A program made the translations under genes and the position numbers. From contig ONMF01000011.1 of NCBI GenBank assembly GCA_900318865.1, positions 1-64,000 on the forward strand: a stretch of 64,000 nucleotides of DNA, read 5' to 3'. Positions within the stretch are counted from its first letter, which is position 1. Each line of letters starts with the position of its first letter. Under the pieces are notes generated by a model that was not told where the DNA came from, ran no database searches, and saw only the letters and a program-made list of their open reading frames with translations. Shown one piece after another: positions 49,374 through 57,787 of this stretch. The DNA is from an uncultured Prevotellaceae bacterium (GTDB taxonomy: Bacteria > Bacteroidota > Bacteroidia > Bacteroidales > Muribaculaceae).

Positions 49374-50888
49374 TTAAGACATAATGTTGCGGATGGCTCG
49401 GCCCATGTTGTTGGCGATATCGCCGGCCATGAGGCCCATTTCGCCATGTTCTTGCTCGGCCAGGTCGCCGGCGTAGCCGTGCAGGTACACGCCCAGCACC
49501 ACGCTCCAGTCGGGGGCATAGCCTTGCGCGATGAGGGCGGCGATAACCCCGGTGAGCACGTCGCCGCTTCCGGCGGTGGCCATGCCGGCGTTGCCGCTGC
49601 TGTTGATGTAGATTTTCCCGTCGGGGCGCACGGTGGTGGTGTAGTGGCCCTTGAGCACGATGGTGATTTCGTAGAGCCGCGACACGTCGATGGCCTTGCG
49701 CAAGCGTTCCTCGTCGGTGACATGCTCGCCGAAGAGCCGGTCGAATTCGCCGGCGTGCGGTGTGATGACCGAGCCCTTGGGGATGCTGCGCAGCAGCATG
49801 GGCCGGCGGGCGATGCAGTTGAGCGCGTCGGCGTCGAGCAGGCACGGTGACCGGAAAGTCTTCAAGAAGGTGTCGAGCGCGTCGATGGTTTCATCGCTGG
49901 TGCCCATGCCGGGCCCCAGGGCCACCACACTGTGACGCCGCCGCGAGTCGATGCCCGTGGTGAAAATCTCGTTGCGGTCGGGCTCGAAGAGGGCTTCGGG
50001 CACGGCTGTCTGCATCACGGCATAGCCGCATCGGGGTGCATGCACGGTCACCAGTCCGGCTCCGGCCCGGAGCGCGCCCTTGGCGGCCAGCACAGCCGCT
50101 CCCATCATTCCATAGCTGCCGGCCACCAGCATGATGCTGCCGTTGTCGTATTTGTTGACAAACTCGTCGCGCGGTCGCAATGCCGCCTTGACGTCGTCGC
50201 GTTCCACCAGATAATAGTCGGTGGGCGTCTGGGCAATGGCCTCGAGGTTCATCTCCATGTCGAGAACCTTGCATTGGCCGATGAATTCGGCGTTCTCGGC
50301 AAAGAAGAACGAGAGCCGCTTGAACTGATAGGTGAGCGTGAGGTCGGCCCGCACGATGTTCCGGTGGTCGCTCCCCGTGTTCCACTCGCCGAACAGCCCC
50401 GACGGCACGTCGATCGACACGACATAGGCATCGCTGTTGTTGATGTATTGCACCAGTGCCGTGTATCCGCCGCGCAGCGGGTTGCGCAGTCCTGAGCCGA
50501 ACAGGCCATCGATGACCACATCGTCGGGGCCCAGTTCGGGCGGCTCGAAAGTGTCGGTGACTTCCACAAAGTTGTCGCCGGCAAGCGGGATGAGCCTGTC
50601 GCGGTTGGTGGCGCAGCACATCGACAGGTGTGCCGAGCGGATGTTGAACAGATAAATCTCCGGGCGGTAGCCCTGCTCCCAAAGCATGCGGGCCACTGCC
50701 AGCGCATCGCCTCCGTTGTCGCCGGGTCCGGCAAAGATGACAAATCGCTTGGTGGCTCTCCAGAGCGACACCAGCTCGTAGGTCACCGCTGCCGCCGCTC
50801 GCTCCATGAGTGTGAGCATGGACAATTCATCGCGGTCGATGGTCTTGTCGACGATGTGCTTGATTCCGTCGGTAGTGAATATTTTCAT
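49374..50888 (-). CDS. nnr: Bifunctional NAD(P)H-hydrate epimerase / ADP-dependent dehydratase
   Basis: The 504-residue protein has an N-terminal YjeF_N epimerase domain (about 1-215, FAGPGDNGGDALAVARML, DVVIDGLFGSGLRNPLRG). The C-terminal half is a carbohydrate-kinase-like dehydratase (about 225-500): MLVAGSYGMMGAAVLAAKGALRAGAGLVT, TPHAGEFDRLFG and GNAGMATAGSGDVLTGVIAAL. It repairs hydrated NADH and NADPH, restoring the cofactors. The length and domain order are standard for the fused enzyme. A TAATTTTG -7 box lies at 50932-50939 on the minus strand, about 44 bases before the ATG. Confidence 0.95.
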   Translation of the reverse strand: MKIFTTDGIKHIVDKTIDRDELSMLTLMERAAAAVTYELVSLWRATKRFVIFAGPGDNGGDALAVARMLWEQGYRPEIYLFNIRSAHLSMCCATNRDRLIPLAGDNFVEVTDTFEPPELGPDDVVIDGLFGSGLRNPLRGGYTALVQYINNSDAYVVSIDVPSGLFGEWNTGSDHRNIVRADLTLTYQFKRLSFFFAENAEFIGQCKVLDMEMNLEAIAQTPTDYYLVERDDVKAALRPRDEFVNKYDNGSIMLVAGSYGMMGAAVLAAKGALRAGAGLVTVHAPRCGYAVMQTAVPEALFEPDRNEIFTTGIDSRRRHSVVALGPGMGTSDETIDALDTFLKTFRSPCLLDADALNCIARRPMLLRSIPKGSVITPHAGEFDRLFGEHVTDEERLRKAIDVSRLYEITIVLKGHYTTTVRPDGKIYINSSGNAGMATAGSGDVLTGVIAALIAQGYAPDWSVVLGVYLHGYAGDLAEQEHGEMGLMAGDIANNMGRAIRNIMS

Positions 50889-51009
50889 GGGTCAATCGTG
50901 AATTCGGGTGGGTGTAAAAATAATTAACTCGCAAAATTACGATATTTTCATGTCAATAAATAGCAAAATCGAAAAAAACTACCAAAATAGTTCAAAACCC
51001 GAGTCTAAA

Positions 51010-51041
51010 TTTGCTCGTCAAATGAAACTTTTATAACTTTG
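51010..51041 (+). promoter_or_regulatory. Predicted promoter of hpt-adk
   Basis: TTTG (51010-51013), a 20-base spacer and TAACTTTG (51034-51041) match the consensus closely. The ATG follows 20 bases after the -7 box. Confidence 0.75.
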
Positions 51042-51061
51042 TGCAAATTTTTTCTTACCCT

Positions 51062-51628
51062 ATGGATGAAGTTACTTTCAAGGGGCTGACTTTCGAGCCC
51101 TATATCAGACGAGAGGAGATAGCCAAGCAGGTGCAGCGCATGGCCCAGGAGATTAAGCGTGACTGCGGCGATGAGAACCCTCTGTTCCTTTGTGTGCTTA
51201 ATGGTGCTTTCATGTTTGCTGCCGACTTGTTCCGTGCATGCGACATCCACGATGCGGAAATCACGTTTATCCGCTTCAAGTCGTACGAGGGGATGTCGTC
51301 GACAGGCTCGGTGAAGCAAATCATGGGCCTGAACGAGAGCATCGAGGGCCGCACCGTGATTATTGTGGAAGACATTGTGGACACCGGTGTCACTGCCCAG
51401 GAACTGCGCAACTTGCTTGCCACCCACAATCCCAAGGATGTGAAGATGGCCACCCTGCTGTTCAAGCCCGCTTCGCTCACGGTGGGTCCCAAGCCGGAGT
51501 ATGTGGGATTTGAGATTCCCAGCAAGTTTATCATTGGCTATGGCCTCGACATCGACGAACTGGCCCGCAACCTGAGCGACATCTATGTTCTGAAGGAGGA
51601 CAAGAAGGAAGAGGGCGGCGAGGCCTGA
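51062..51628 (+). CDS. hpt: Hypoxanthine phosphoribosyltransferase
   Basis: The 188-residue enzyme starts at MDEVTFKG (ATG 51062), the first ATG after the promoter. It has the flexible-loop SYEGMSSTGSVKQI and the PRPP-binding motif RTVIIVEDIVDTGVTAQEL. It salvages hypoxanthine and guanine to IMP and GMP. The end (EDKKEEGGEA) is acidic and variable. It precedes adk with a 65-base gap and probably shares its promoter. Confidence 0.95.
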   Translation: MDEVTFKGLTFEPYIRREEIAKQVQRMAQEIKRDCGDENPLFLCVLNGAFMFAADLFRACDIHDAEITFIRFKSYEGMSSTGSVKQIMGLNESIEGRTVIIVEDIVDTGVTAQELRNLLATHNPKDVKMATLLFKPASLTVGPKPEYVGFEIPSKFIIGYGLDIDELARNLSDIYVLKEDKKEEGGEA

Positions 51629-51693
51629 GGCCTGTCTTTTGAAATTTCACTGCATAAACCTAACAATACTTATTTAATTATTCCAGAAGCGTT

Positions 51694-52272
51694 ATGTTGA
51701 ATATCGTCATTTTCGGTGCGCCTGGCTCCGGCAAAGGAACACAGAGCGACAAACTGATTGAGAAGTATCGACTTTTCCACATTTCGACGGGCGATGTGCT
51801 GCGTGACAACATCAAGCGCGGCACCGAGCTTGGAGCCATTGCAAAAGACTATATCGACAAGGGGCAGCTGATCCCTGACGACTTGATGGTGAGCATCCTG
51901 GCCGATGTGCTGGATGCCAACCGCGAGCAGGCCCGGGTGGGTGTGATTTTTGACGGATTCCCCCGCACCATTGCTCAGGCTCAAGCTCTCGATGCCATGC
52001 TGGCCGAGCGTGGCACCGGTGTCACCGCCGTGGTGGGGCTGGAGGTTCCTGAAGAGGAACTGGTGCAGCGCATTTTGCTGCGCGGCAAGCTCTCGGGCCG
52101 TGCCGACGACAATCTTGAAACGGTGAAGAACCGCCTGGATGTGTACCACAACCAGACGGCTCCGCTGCGCGACTATTATCAGAAGCAAGGGCTGTATCGT
52201 GCCATTGAGGGGCTGGGTGCCATCGACGACATCTTCGGCCGCATCTGTGCCGTGGTCGACGCTCTTGACTGA
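51694..52272 (+). CDS. adk: Adenylate kinase
   Basis: The 192-residue enzyme has the P-loop IFGAPGSGKGTQSDKL (about 6-21), the NMP-binding segment STGDVLRDNI, FDGFPRTIAQA and the short LID GRADDNLETVKNRL. The short LID without Cys residues marks the non-zinc form. It keeps ATP, ADP and AMP in balance. It is the last gene before a strong bidirectional terminator. Confidence 0.96.
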   Translation: MLNIVIFGAPGSGKGTQSDKLIEKYRLFHISTGDVLRDNIKRGTELGAIAKDYIDKGQLIPDDLMVSILADVLDANREQARVGVIFDGFPRTIAQAQALDAMLAERGTGVTAVVGLEVPEEELVQRILLRGKLSGRADDNLETVKNRLDVYHNQTAPLRDYYQKQGLYRAIEGLGAIDDIFGRICAVVDALD

Positions 52273-52321
52273 CGCATGTGGCGCCCACGGCGAGTAATCA
52301 TCGCACGATCGCACTAAATAA

Positions 52322-52357
52322 AAAAGCATCTTCACACGCAATGTGAAGATGCTTTTC
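52322..52357. terminator. Bidirectional terminator between adk and the slyD-like gene
   Basis: A 15-bp perfect stem (AAAAGCATCTTCACA/TGTGAAGATGCTTTT) with a five-base loop and A/T-runs on both sides. Confidence 0.9.
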
Positions 52358-52382
52358 TGTTATCTTCCGGTGGGGCGAGGCT

Positions 52383-52934
52383 TCAGTTGCAGCCTTCGCA
52401 TCCGTGGCAGTGGTCGTGCTCGCAGTCGCAGCCACAATCGCAGTGGTGGTGCTTGGGGGCCAACTCTTCGGGGGTGGCATCGCGCACCAGCAGCACGCGT
52501 CCGGCATACTTCACGCGCTCCCCGGCCAGCTGGTGGTTGAAGTCGAGCGTCACCTCTTTGTCGCCCACTTCCACCACGAGCCCGTCCATGCGGTAACCCT
52601 CTTCGGTCTGCATGGGCACCATCGCTCCGGGCTTGACCTTGGCCGCGTCAAACTTTCCGTCGATTTCAAAAATGCTCTTATCGAGCTTCATAACCAGGTT
52701 CTCGTCCTTGGGCCCGAACGCCTGGTCGGGCTCCAGGGTGAAGTTGAACTCAGCGCCCTGCTCCAGCCCGGCGATGCCGTCGGAAAAGCCTTGAATCATG
52801 CTGGGGTCATGGCCGAAGACGAAGCAATCGGGGTGCTCGCTTGTGAAGGAGTAGACCAGTGCGTCGGCATCGTCGGCCACAACGAAAATGTCGTAGGCCA
52901 GCTCAATGTATTTGCCAATTGTGATTTGTTCCAT
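52383..52934 (-). CDS. SlyD-like FKBP-type peptidyl-prolyl isomerase with metal-binding tail
   Basis: The 183-residue protein has a split FKBP domain with the IF (insert-in-flap) domain of SlyD: YDIFVVADDADALVYSF, FGHDPSMIQGFSDGIAGLEQGAEF, then FGPKDENLV and LDFNHQLAGERVKYAGRVLLV. The tail, HHHCDCGCDCEHDHCHGCEGC, is rich in His and Cys and should bind Ni2+, Zn2+ or similar ions. SlyD proteins fold proteins and deliver nickel to hydrogenases. Its promoter lies in the repeat at 52965, and it converges on adk. Confidence 0.92.
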   Translation of the reverse strand: MEQITIGKYIELAYDIFVVADDADALVYSFTSEHPDCFVFGHDPSMIQGFSDGIAGLEQGAEFNFTLEPDQAFGPKDENLVMKLDKSIFEIDGKFDAAKVKPGAMVPMQTEEGYRMDGLVVEVGDKEVTLDFNHQLAGERVKYAGRVLLVRDATPEELAPKHHHCDCGCDCEHDHCHGCEGCN

Positions 52935-52962
52935 AAAAAGAATAATTAATGATTTAGGCCGG

Positions 52963-52993
52963 CAAAGTTACGAATAAACGAGCGCAGAACAAA
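52963..52993 (-). promoter_or_regulatory. Promoter of the slyD-like gene carried by repeat copy 3
   Basis: On the minus strand TTTG (52993-52990), a 19-base spacer and TAACTTTG (52970-52963). The arrangement is the same as at rnz. The leader to the ATG at 52934 would be about 20 bases. Confidence 0.75.
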
Positions 52994-53039
52994 ATGAGAA
53001 ACGCAGTTTTTCATTTTTTATGCCGAGCGAAAGTAACTT
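52965..53039. repeat. Promoter-bearing repeat, copy 3 (slyD-proximal)
   Basis: A 75-base unit closely matching copy 1, with the same AAGTTAC/GTAACTT ends and the same central hairpin. It differs by a few bases (GCAGAAC for GCAGAGC, one extra T, GAGCGAAAG for GAGTGAGAG). Confidence 0.9.
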
Positions 53040-53050
53040 GGGCGCAGCCA

Positions 53051-53125
53051 ACGTTACGAATAAACGTGCGCAGAACAAAATGAGAAACGCAGTTTTTCAT
53101 TTTTTATGCCGAGCGAAAGTAACTT
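53051..53125. repeat. Promoter-bearing repeat, copy 4 (distal)
   Basis: A tandem copy of copy 3 with an 86-base period and an 11-base linker (GGGCGCAGCCA). As in copy 2, the left end reads ACGTTAC, weakening the -7 box to TAACGTTG. One further change (AAACGTGCG) lies in the spacer. Confidence 0.9.
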
Positions 53126-53154
53126 GGGCGCAGCCAGGTGTGCTCGTGGCGACG

Positions 53155-53772
53155 TCAGCGCTTGAGCTGGAAGCCTATGTGCACGTCGTCGTAGTTTTCG
53201 TTGAGGAAGGCGATGGCTTGCAGCGTTTCACTGTCGCTCAGCCCGCTTATCCAGGCCAGCAGGCGCAGCAGCCGGTCGGTGTCGGCCATCAGATACAGGT
53301 GCTTGCTGTCCACGCGGGCCTGCATGGTGACGGGCACGCCGTGCCAGCGCAGCGTGAGTGTGCCCTGCTCGGGCTTGAAGGTGTAGGTGCCGCCGATGGT
53401 CAGCCCCACCACGCGCAGCGTCCAGCGCTCGTCGGCCGTGAGTTGCAGCGATTGCCAGCGCTGGCCGATTTTGAGCTTCTTGAAAGCGTCGTTCACCTTC
53501 TTTTTGAGCTTGCTTTTTGCCAAGGGCTTTCCCAGCTTCCCGAGGACTGAGGTGCCGCGCACTTCCACCACAGGCTTGTCGTAATGCCATTCATCGACCA
53601 GCAGTGCCGCTGGGTCCAGGTCGGAGCGTTGGCTTGAGCATCCGCTCAGAGCCGGCACCAGTGTCAGCGCGGCCACCATCATGCAGCCGATGAGCCAATG
53701 AGATTTTAACAATGTGTGAAAAAACCACAAGTCGTGTTCGTTTTGAACGGTAGATTGATGATTGCGCGTCAT
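53155..53772 (-). CDS. Lipoprotein, probably DUF4923 (lipocalin-like)
   Basis: The 205-residue protein has a hydrophobic segment ending in ALSGC (lipobox; Cys45 from the ATG at 53772). The n-region is unusually long, so an internal start (MMVAAL) is possible. The body has LLVDEWHYDKPVVEVRG, SKLKKKVNDAFKKLKIG and GGTYTFKPEQGTLTLRWHG. These resemble Bacteroidales DUF4923 lipocalin-like lipoproteins, a match made from memory. A TAACTTTG -7 box lies at 53832-53839 (minus), favouring the ATG at 53772. The function is unknown. Confidence 0.7.
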   Translation of the reverse strand: MTRNHQSTVQNEHDLWFFHTLLKSHWLIGCMMVAALTLVPALSGCSSQRSDLDPAALLVDEWHYDKPVVEVRGTSVLGKLGKPLAKSKLKKKVNDAFKKLKIGQRWQSLQLTADERWTLRVVGLTIGGTYTFKPEQGTLTLRWHGVPVTMQARVDSKHLYLMADTDRLLRLLAWISGLSDSETLQAIAFLNENYDDVHIGFQLKR

Positions 53773-54016
53773 ATCAGGTTGGATTTCTGTATTTTATTCT
53801 CACTGCTCCCCATCGGTGTCAGTGCCCGATGCAAAGTTAACACATTTTTCCAAGCGGCCATCAAAACCGCCCGAAAAAGTGAAAACACCGGTCGCGTTTC
53901 GGTTTTTGTGCCGCAGTCGTGAGGGAGCCAATCTGGTCTAAGTGCTCCCTGGTGTTGCAATAATCCGGGGTGTTGAGGCGTTATGGTATAAAGATAAAAA
54001 ACCAAACGGAGGAGCT

Positions 54017-54781
54017 ATGAAACGTAATATGATGATTGTTACAGTGGCCTTGCTTGCGTCACTGATTGGCTGCAAGACGTCAACAGGCATCATGGGGACC
54101 AAAGCTGTTGCCCCCGCCGAGGAAGACAATAGCCAGTTTGTCATGCTGGCCGAGGCAGTGCCCGATGCCATACTCGAGGTGCGCTATTACAGCACCTATA
54201 ATTTTGTGGGCGCGCGCGTGGACGGATATGAGGAGCCCGTGGCACTGCTCACGCGCCGCGCCGCCGACAGTCTGCGGGCTGTGAGCGACGAGGTGATGAG
54301 CCGGGGTTACCGGTTGAAGATTTATGACGCTTATCGCCCTCAGAAGGCAGTGAACCATTTCGTGCGCTGGGCGGCCGATGTGGCCGACACGCTGATGAAA
54401 CCTTATTTCTATCCCCGTGTTCCCAAGAGCGAGCTGTTCTCGCGTGGATATATCGCTGCCAAAAGCGGTCATTCGCGCGGCTCGACGGTTGACCTCACGC
54501 TGTTCGACATGCGCACCGGCAAAGAGCTCGACATGGGCGGCACGTTCGACTGGTTCGGCGTGGAGAGCCATCCCGACTTCGGCGGTGACCCGGCCAGCCA
54601 GCGCCATCTGCGCCCCGACAGCCTCACGGCCGAGCAGTTTGCCCACCGCATGCTGCTTCGCTCGGCCATGCTTCGCCATGGTTTCAAGCCCATTCCCGAA
54701 GAGTGGTGGCACTTCACCCTCAAGGACGAGCCTTTCCCCGACACCTATTTCACCTTCCCAGTGGCCCGCATCAAGAAATGA
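54017..54781 (+). CDS. M15D (VanX/DdpX-like) D-Ala-D-Ala dipeptidase lipoprotein
   Basis: The 254-residue protein starts at MKRNMMIVTV (ATG 54017), preceded by a strong GGAGGAG site. The signal peptide ends in SLIGC, so it should be a lipoprotein. The M15 zinc motifs are present: GHSRGSTVDLTLFD (His and Asp ligands) and EEWWHFTL (catalytic Glu, His ligand). The segment YDAYRPQKAVNHF carries the transition-state Arg typical of VanX. It cuts D-Ala-D-Ala, probably released from the wall, in the periplasm. No vanH/vanA genes are nearby, so a resistance role is unlikely; recycling fits better. Confidence 0.92.
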   Translation: MKRNMMIVTVALLASLIGCKTSTGIMGTKAVAPAEEDNSQFVMLAEAVPDAILEVRYYSTYNFVGARVDGYEEPVALLTRRAADSLRAVSDEVMSRGYRLKIYDAYRPQKAVNHFVRWAADVADTLMKPYFYPRVPKSELFSRGYIAAKSGHSRGSTVDLTLFDMRTGKELDMGGTFDWFGVESHPDFGGDPASQRHLRPDSLTAEQFAHRMLLRSAMLRHGFKPIPEEWWHFTLKDEPFPDTYFTFPVARIKK

Positions 54782-54889
54782 GCGGCCCCGGCCTGTGGGT
54801 TATGGCATAGCAGTGACCGTTTTTTGCGGTTTTTGTCGTCATGTTGCAAGAAAATCATTATCTTTGCTTTCTGAAACAAATGATACACC

Positions 54890-55435
54890 ATGGAAAGGCG
54901 CTGCCCGCAATGCGGAAAATTGACACAAGTGAGTGACGAGGAATTGGCTCTCCACGGCAATGTGGTGGTGTGCCCGCAATGCCTCACTGTGTACGATGTG
55001 AACGACGGCGCGCTCACCGCCAGCGAGGCCCGCGAGCGCCGGCGACAAGCCGTTGCCGCCGCGCCGGCCATGCGCTATTGCCCGGCATGTGGCACCCGCC
55101 TTCAGGAGGGCATGCGCTACTGCCCGCAGTGTGGCATGCAGTTGCAGTCGTGGAGTGGGCAAGCCCCCGCGGCTGTGCCGCATCCCGATGCCCGGGTGAG
55201 CGCCGAGCCGCCCCGCGACAGCGGCAGCGCGGCCCAGGAGCAGGCCCCCGACGGCGAGAAAGAGGAGGGAAGCTTCCACATTCCGTTCATGCCCTATCGA
55301 TTTAATTCGGCAACATTCGGGACGTTGTTTCCTAAACCCCGCGCCAGCAAGCGCATGCAGGCTGTGGCCTACACGGTGATTTTGCTCTTGCTCGGCTTGC
55401 TGGTGGCCATCATCATCGCGGCTTACCGGATGTGA
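54890..55435 (+). CDS. Zinc-ribbon membrane-anchored protein
   Basis: The 181-residue protein has three zinc-ribbon half-sites or knuckles: CPQCGKL and CPQCLTV (about 5-32), then YCPACGTRL and YCPQCGMQL (about 64-86). An acidic, Ala-rich linker and one C-terminal membrane helix (VILLLLGLLVAIIIAAY) follow, with no signal peptide. It is probably cytoplasmic and tail-anchored. A TATCTTTG -7 box lies at 54859-54866. Zinc-ribbon, linker, helix layouts are common and give no clear function. Confidence 0.8.
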   Translation: MERRCPQCGKLTQVSDEELALHGNVVVCPQCLTVYDVNDGALTASEARERRRQAVAAAPAMRYCPACGTRLQEGMRYCPQCGMQLQSWSGQAPAAVPHPDARVSAEPPRDSGSAAQEQAPDGEKEEGSFHIPFMPYRFNSATFGTLFPKPRASKRMQAVAYTVILLLLGLLVAIIIAAYRM

Positions 55436-55510
55436 CACCTTCTTCTACTAATTAAACATATTTGTAATCGACTCCATTAACCACTAACAAGAAAAACAAA
55501 AACATAGTCA

Positions 55511-56590
55511 ATGAACAACCATCGTTATTGCGTCATCATGTGTGGCGGCGTGGGAAGCCGTTTCTGGCCTTACAGCCGTCAGGACAAGCCCAAGCAATTT
55601 CTCGATTTTCTGGGCACCGGCCGCAGCCTGCTGCAGATGTCGGTGGACCGCATCGAGGGTATCGTGCAGCCACAAAATATCTACATGCTCACCAACGAGC
55701 AGTATGCTCCCATCATCCGTGAGCAATTTCCCGACATGCGCCCCGAGCAAATCCTGCTGGAGCCCTGCCGACGCAACACGGCGCCCTGCATCGCCTGGGC
55801 GGCCTATCACATTCATGCCCTGGACCCCGAGGCCCAGATTATGGTGGCTCCCAGCGATCACTTGGTGCTCAAGGCCGACCGCTTCAGGGACAGCGTGCTG
55901 AAAGCCTTCGAATTCATAGAGCGCACCGACGCCATCCTGACCCTTGGCATCAAGCCCCACCGTCCCGAGACGGGTTATGGCTACATCCAGGTGGGCGACC
56001 ATGTGGGCGGTAACTTTTCGGCAGTGAAGACGTTCACCGAGAAGCCTAACGCAGAGTTGGCACAGGTGTTCCTGCAGTCGGGAGAGTTTTATTGGAATTC
56101 GGGCATGTTTTTCTGGAGCGCGCAGTGCATCATCGAGTCGATACGCTCCTTTGCGCCCGACATCGCCCAGAAACTCGACCCCGGCATGGGAATCTACGGC
56201 ACACCGGGCGAGAAAGCCTTCATCGAGCAGAATTTTCCGTCGTGCCCCAGCATCTCTATCGACTTTGCTGTGATGGAAAAGGCACCCAACGTGTATGTGG
56301 AGTGCGTTGACATCGGGTGGAGCGACCTGGGCACTTGGGGCTCGCTTTACGAGATTTCGCCCAAAAACGTTGACGGCAATGTGACGCAGCGTTGCAAGGC
56401 CTTGATGGTGAACAGCCGGGGAAACATTGTGGCAGTCGAGGGCGACAAGGTGGTGGTGGCCTCGGGCTTGAACGACTTTATCATTGCCGACGCCGACGAT
56501 GTGCTGCTCATCGTTCCGCGCGAGGAGGAGCAGAAAATCAAACTCTATGTCAATGAGGTGAAGTCGAAGTTTGGAGAGCAATATCTTTAA
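55511..56590 (+). CDS. manC: Mannose-1-phosphate guanylyltransferase
   Basis: The 359-residue cytoplasmic enzyme has the nucleotidyltransferase signature MCGGVGSRFWPYSRQDKPKQFL (about 10-31) and the substrate motif VKTFTEKPNAELA. Further matches are EPCRRNTAPCIAW, APSDHLV and FYWNSGMFFW, ending in the beta-helix region. It makes GDP-mannose, used for GDP-fucose, O-antigen and capsule. It is the short form without the phosphomannose isomerase domain. It stands alone between the zinc-ribbon gene and a small secreted protein. Confidence 0.95.
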   Translation: MNNHRYCVIMCGGVGSRFWPYSRQDKPKQFLDFLGTGRSLLQMSVDRIEGIVQPQNIYMLTNEQYAPIIREQFPDMRPEQILLEPCRRNTAPCIAWAAYHIHALDPEAQIMVAPSDHLVLKADRFRDSVLKAFEFIERTDAILTLGIKPHRPETGYGYIQVGDHVGGNFSAVKTFTEKPNAELAQVFLQSGEFYWNSGMFFWSAQCIIESIRSFAPDIAQKLDPGMGIYGTPGEKAFIEQNFPSCPSISIDFAVMEKAPNVYVECVDIGWSDLGTWGSLYEISPKNVDGNVTQRCKALMVNSRGNIVAVEGDKVVVASGLNDFIIADADDVLLIVPREEEQKIKLYVNEVKSKFGEQYL

Positions 56591-56689
56591 ACCGCAATCG
56601 TTCATCATCGGGTTAAACCATTTGTGACACGAAAAGTCTATAGATAAAAAGAAAACAGTAACAACAACTCATTAAAAAACATTACGACA

Positions 56690-57196
56690 ATGAAAAAAGT
56701 ATTATTCCTTTTGATTGCAGCTTTGCTGCTGGGCGTGGGCAATGTTTCGGCCCAGCCCAAGAAGGCTCACAAGAAAGCCAAAGCTCCCGTTGCCGCCAAG
56801 GCACAGCCTCGCTGCTTCACCGGCACCTATGAGAACACCGGAAACGGCATCCTGACCGATTATCTGGCTCTGGAGGTCAATGAGGAGACCAATGAGGTGG
56901 TGGGTACCTTCAAGGATGGAACCGGTGTGGTGACCAACCTGAAGGGCGTGCGCAAGGGTGCCGTGCTCGTGTTGCAAGACGCCGCCACCGGCGAGGAGTT
57001 TGACGAGGCCCGGATGTACGACAACAACACGCTGAAGTTCTCGAGCTTCACCGGCACGTTCAAGCGTACGTCGGACAAATACATCCCCATCCAGGGTGAT
57101 GCTCAGCCCGAGGTGGAGAAGGCCGGCAACACCACGCTGGAAGAAGCCGCCGAGAAAGTGCGCCGTGCCGCTGCGGCCGGTGGCCCGGTTTTCTGA
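56690..57196 (+). CDS. Small secreted protein of unknown function
   Basis: The 168-residue protein has a signal peptide (MKKVLFLLIAALLLGVGNVSAQ) and a basic Lys/Ala-rich segment (about 23-40). A beta-rich domain follows, possibly lipocalin-like: CFTGTYENTGNGILTDYLALEVNEE, VVGTFKDGTGVV, VLVLQDAATGEEFDEARMYDN, LKFSSFTGTFKRTSD. The C-terminus is helical (LEEAAEKVRRAAAAGG). I know no family name. A good terminator follows. Confidence 0.75.
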   Translation: MKKVLFLLIAALLLGVGNVSAQPKKAHKKAKAPVAAKAQPRCFTGTYENTGNGILTDYLALEVNEETNEVVGTFKDGTGVVTNLKGVRKGAVLVLQDAATGEEFDEARMYDNNTLKFSSFTGTFKRTSDKYIPIQGDAQPEVEKAGNTTLEEAAEKVRRAAAAGGPVF

Positions 57197-57224
57197 ACCA
57201 CAGGGTTTCGCAAGCCATAACATC

Positions 57225-57260
57225 AACACTGCCTTCCGTCCAGGATGGCGGTGTTTTTTG
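57225..57260 (+). terminator. Intrinsic terminator after the small secreted protein
   Basis: The stem AACACTGCC/GGCGGTGTT (one wobble), extended by TCC/GGA, is followed by a T-run. Confidence 0.75.
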
Positions 57261-57420
57261 TTGCCTTTTGTCGCCGGATTGGTGAATTTGGTTGAAAATT
57301 GTTGTTTAAATGCAAGATTATTGCATAAATTTGTCATCTTTGCCTCATTATTTGTGACCCTGCCGATGCGGGCTGTGAATAAAGAAGTCAGAAGTTTATT
57401 ACTGAATCAGGACAAAACAA

Positions 57421-57701
57421 ATGAGAAAATTATTATCCCTGCTTGCTGTGGCAGCCGCAGTGACGGTTGTGGCGAGCACCCCACGAAGATGAATGTGACC
57501 ATGCGCAGTGGTGACGTGATAACTTATCAGATTGCCGACATCGACAGCATCTGGTTCTCGGGCGAGAGCACAACCCCGACGCCCGTGGCTGCCGAGAATA
57601 ACGGCCCCGATGTGATTTACGATTTGTCGGGCCGTCGCCTGCGCAGCATCGACGCTGCCGGCATCTACATTGTCAACGGCAAGAAAGTGCTGGTGAAATA
57701 A
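57421..57701 (+). pseudogene. Short secreted protein gene with a frameshift after the signal peptide
   Basis: From ATG 57421 a signal peptide (MRKLLSLLAVAAAVTVVAS) is read, but the frame stops at 57490-57492. The next frame continues with a module common in Bacteroidales secreted proteins (MNVTMRSGDVITYQIADIDS) and a sorting-type tail (YDLSGRRLRSIDAAGIYIV). Adding one C to the CCCC run at 57479-57482 would join both parts into a protein of about 93 residues. A TAAATTTG -7 box lies at 57326-57333. This may be a real frameshift, a sequencing error, or a variable tract. Even when repaired the protein is little more than signal peptide and tail, perhaps a deletion remnant. Confidence 0.7.
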
Positions 57702-57722
57702 CCCGTCACCTGACAAAACAGG

Positions 57723-57758
57723 CGGTGAGGGCTTTCAATCCTACGAAAGCCCTCACCG
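57723..57758. terminator. Bidirectional terminator between the frameshifted gene and the sirtuin
   Basis: The perfect stem CGGTGAGGGCTTTC/GAAAGCCCTCACCG has an eight-base loop and lies between convergent genes, with A/T-rich flanks. Confidence 0.85.
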
Positions 57759-57787
57759 TTATTATATATATAATACGATAAGTCGTG

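Noticed and set aside
50628-50927. Short plus-strand frame opposite the start of the NAD(P)HX repair gene
   Set aside because: It is antisense to strongly supported coding sequence and has no motif or promoter.
54017-54781. Vancomycin resistance function for the VanX-like enzyme
   Set aside because: No vanH, vanA or two-component genes are nearby and the host is Gram-negative; the lipoprotein form suits wall recycling.
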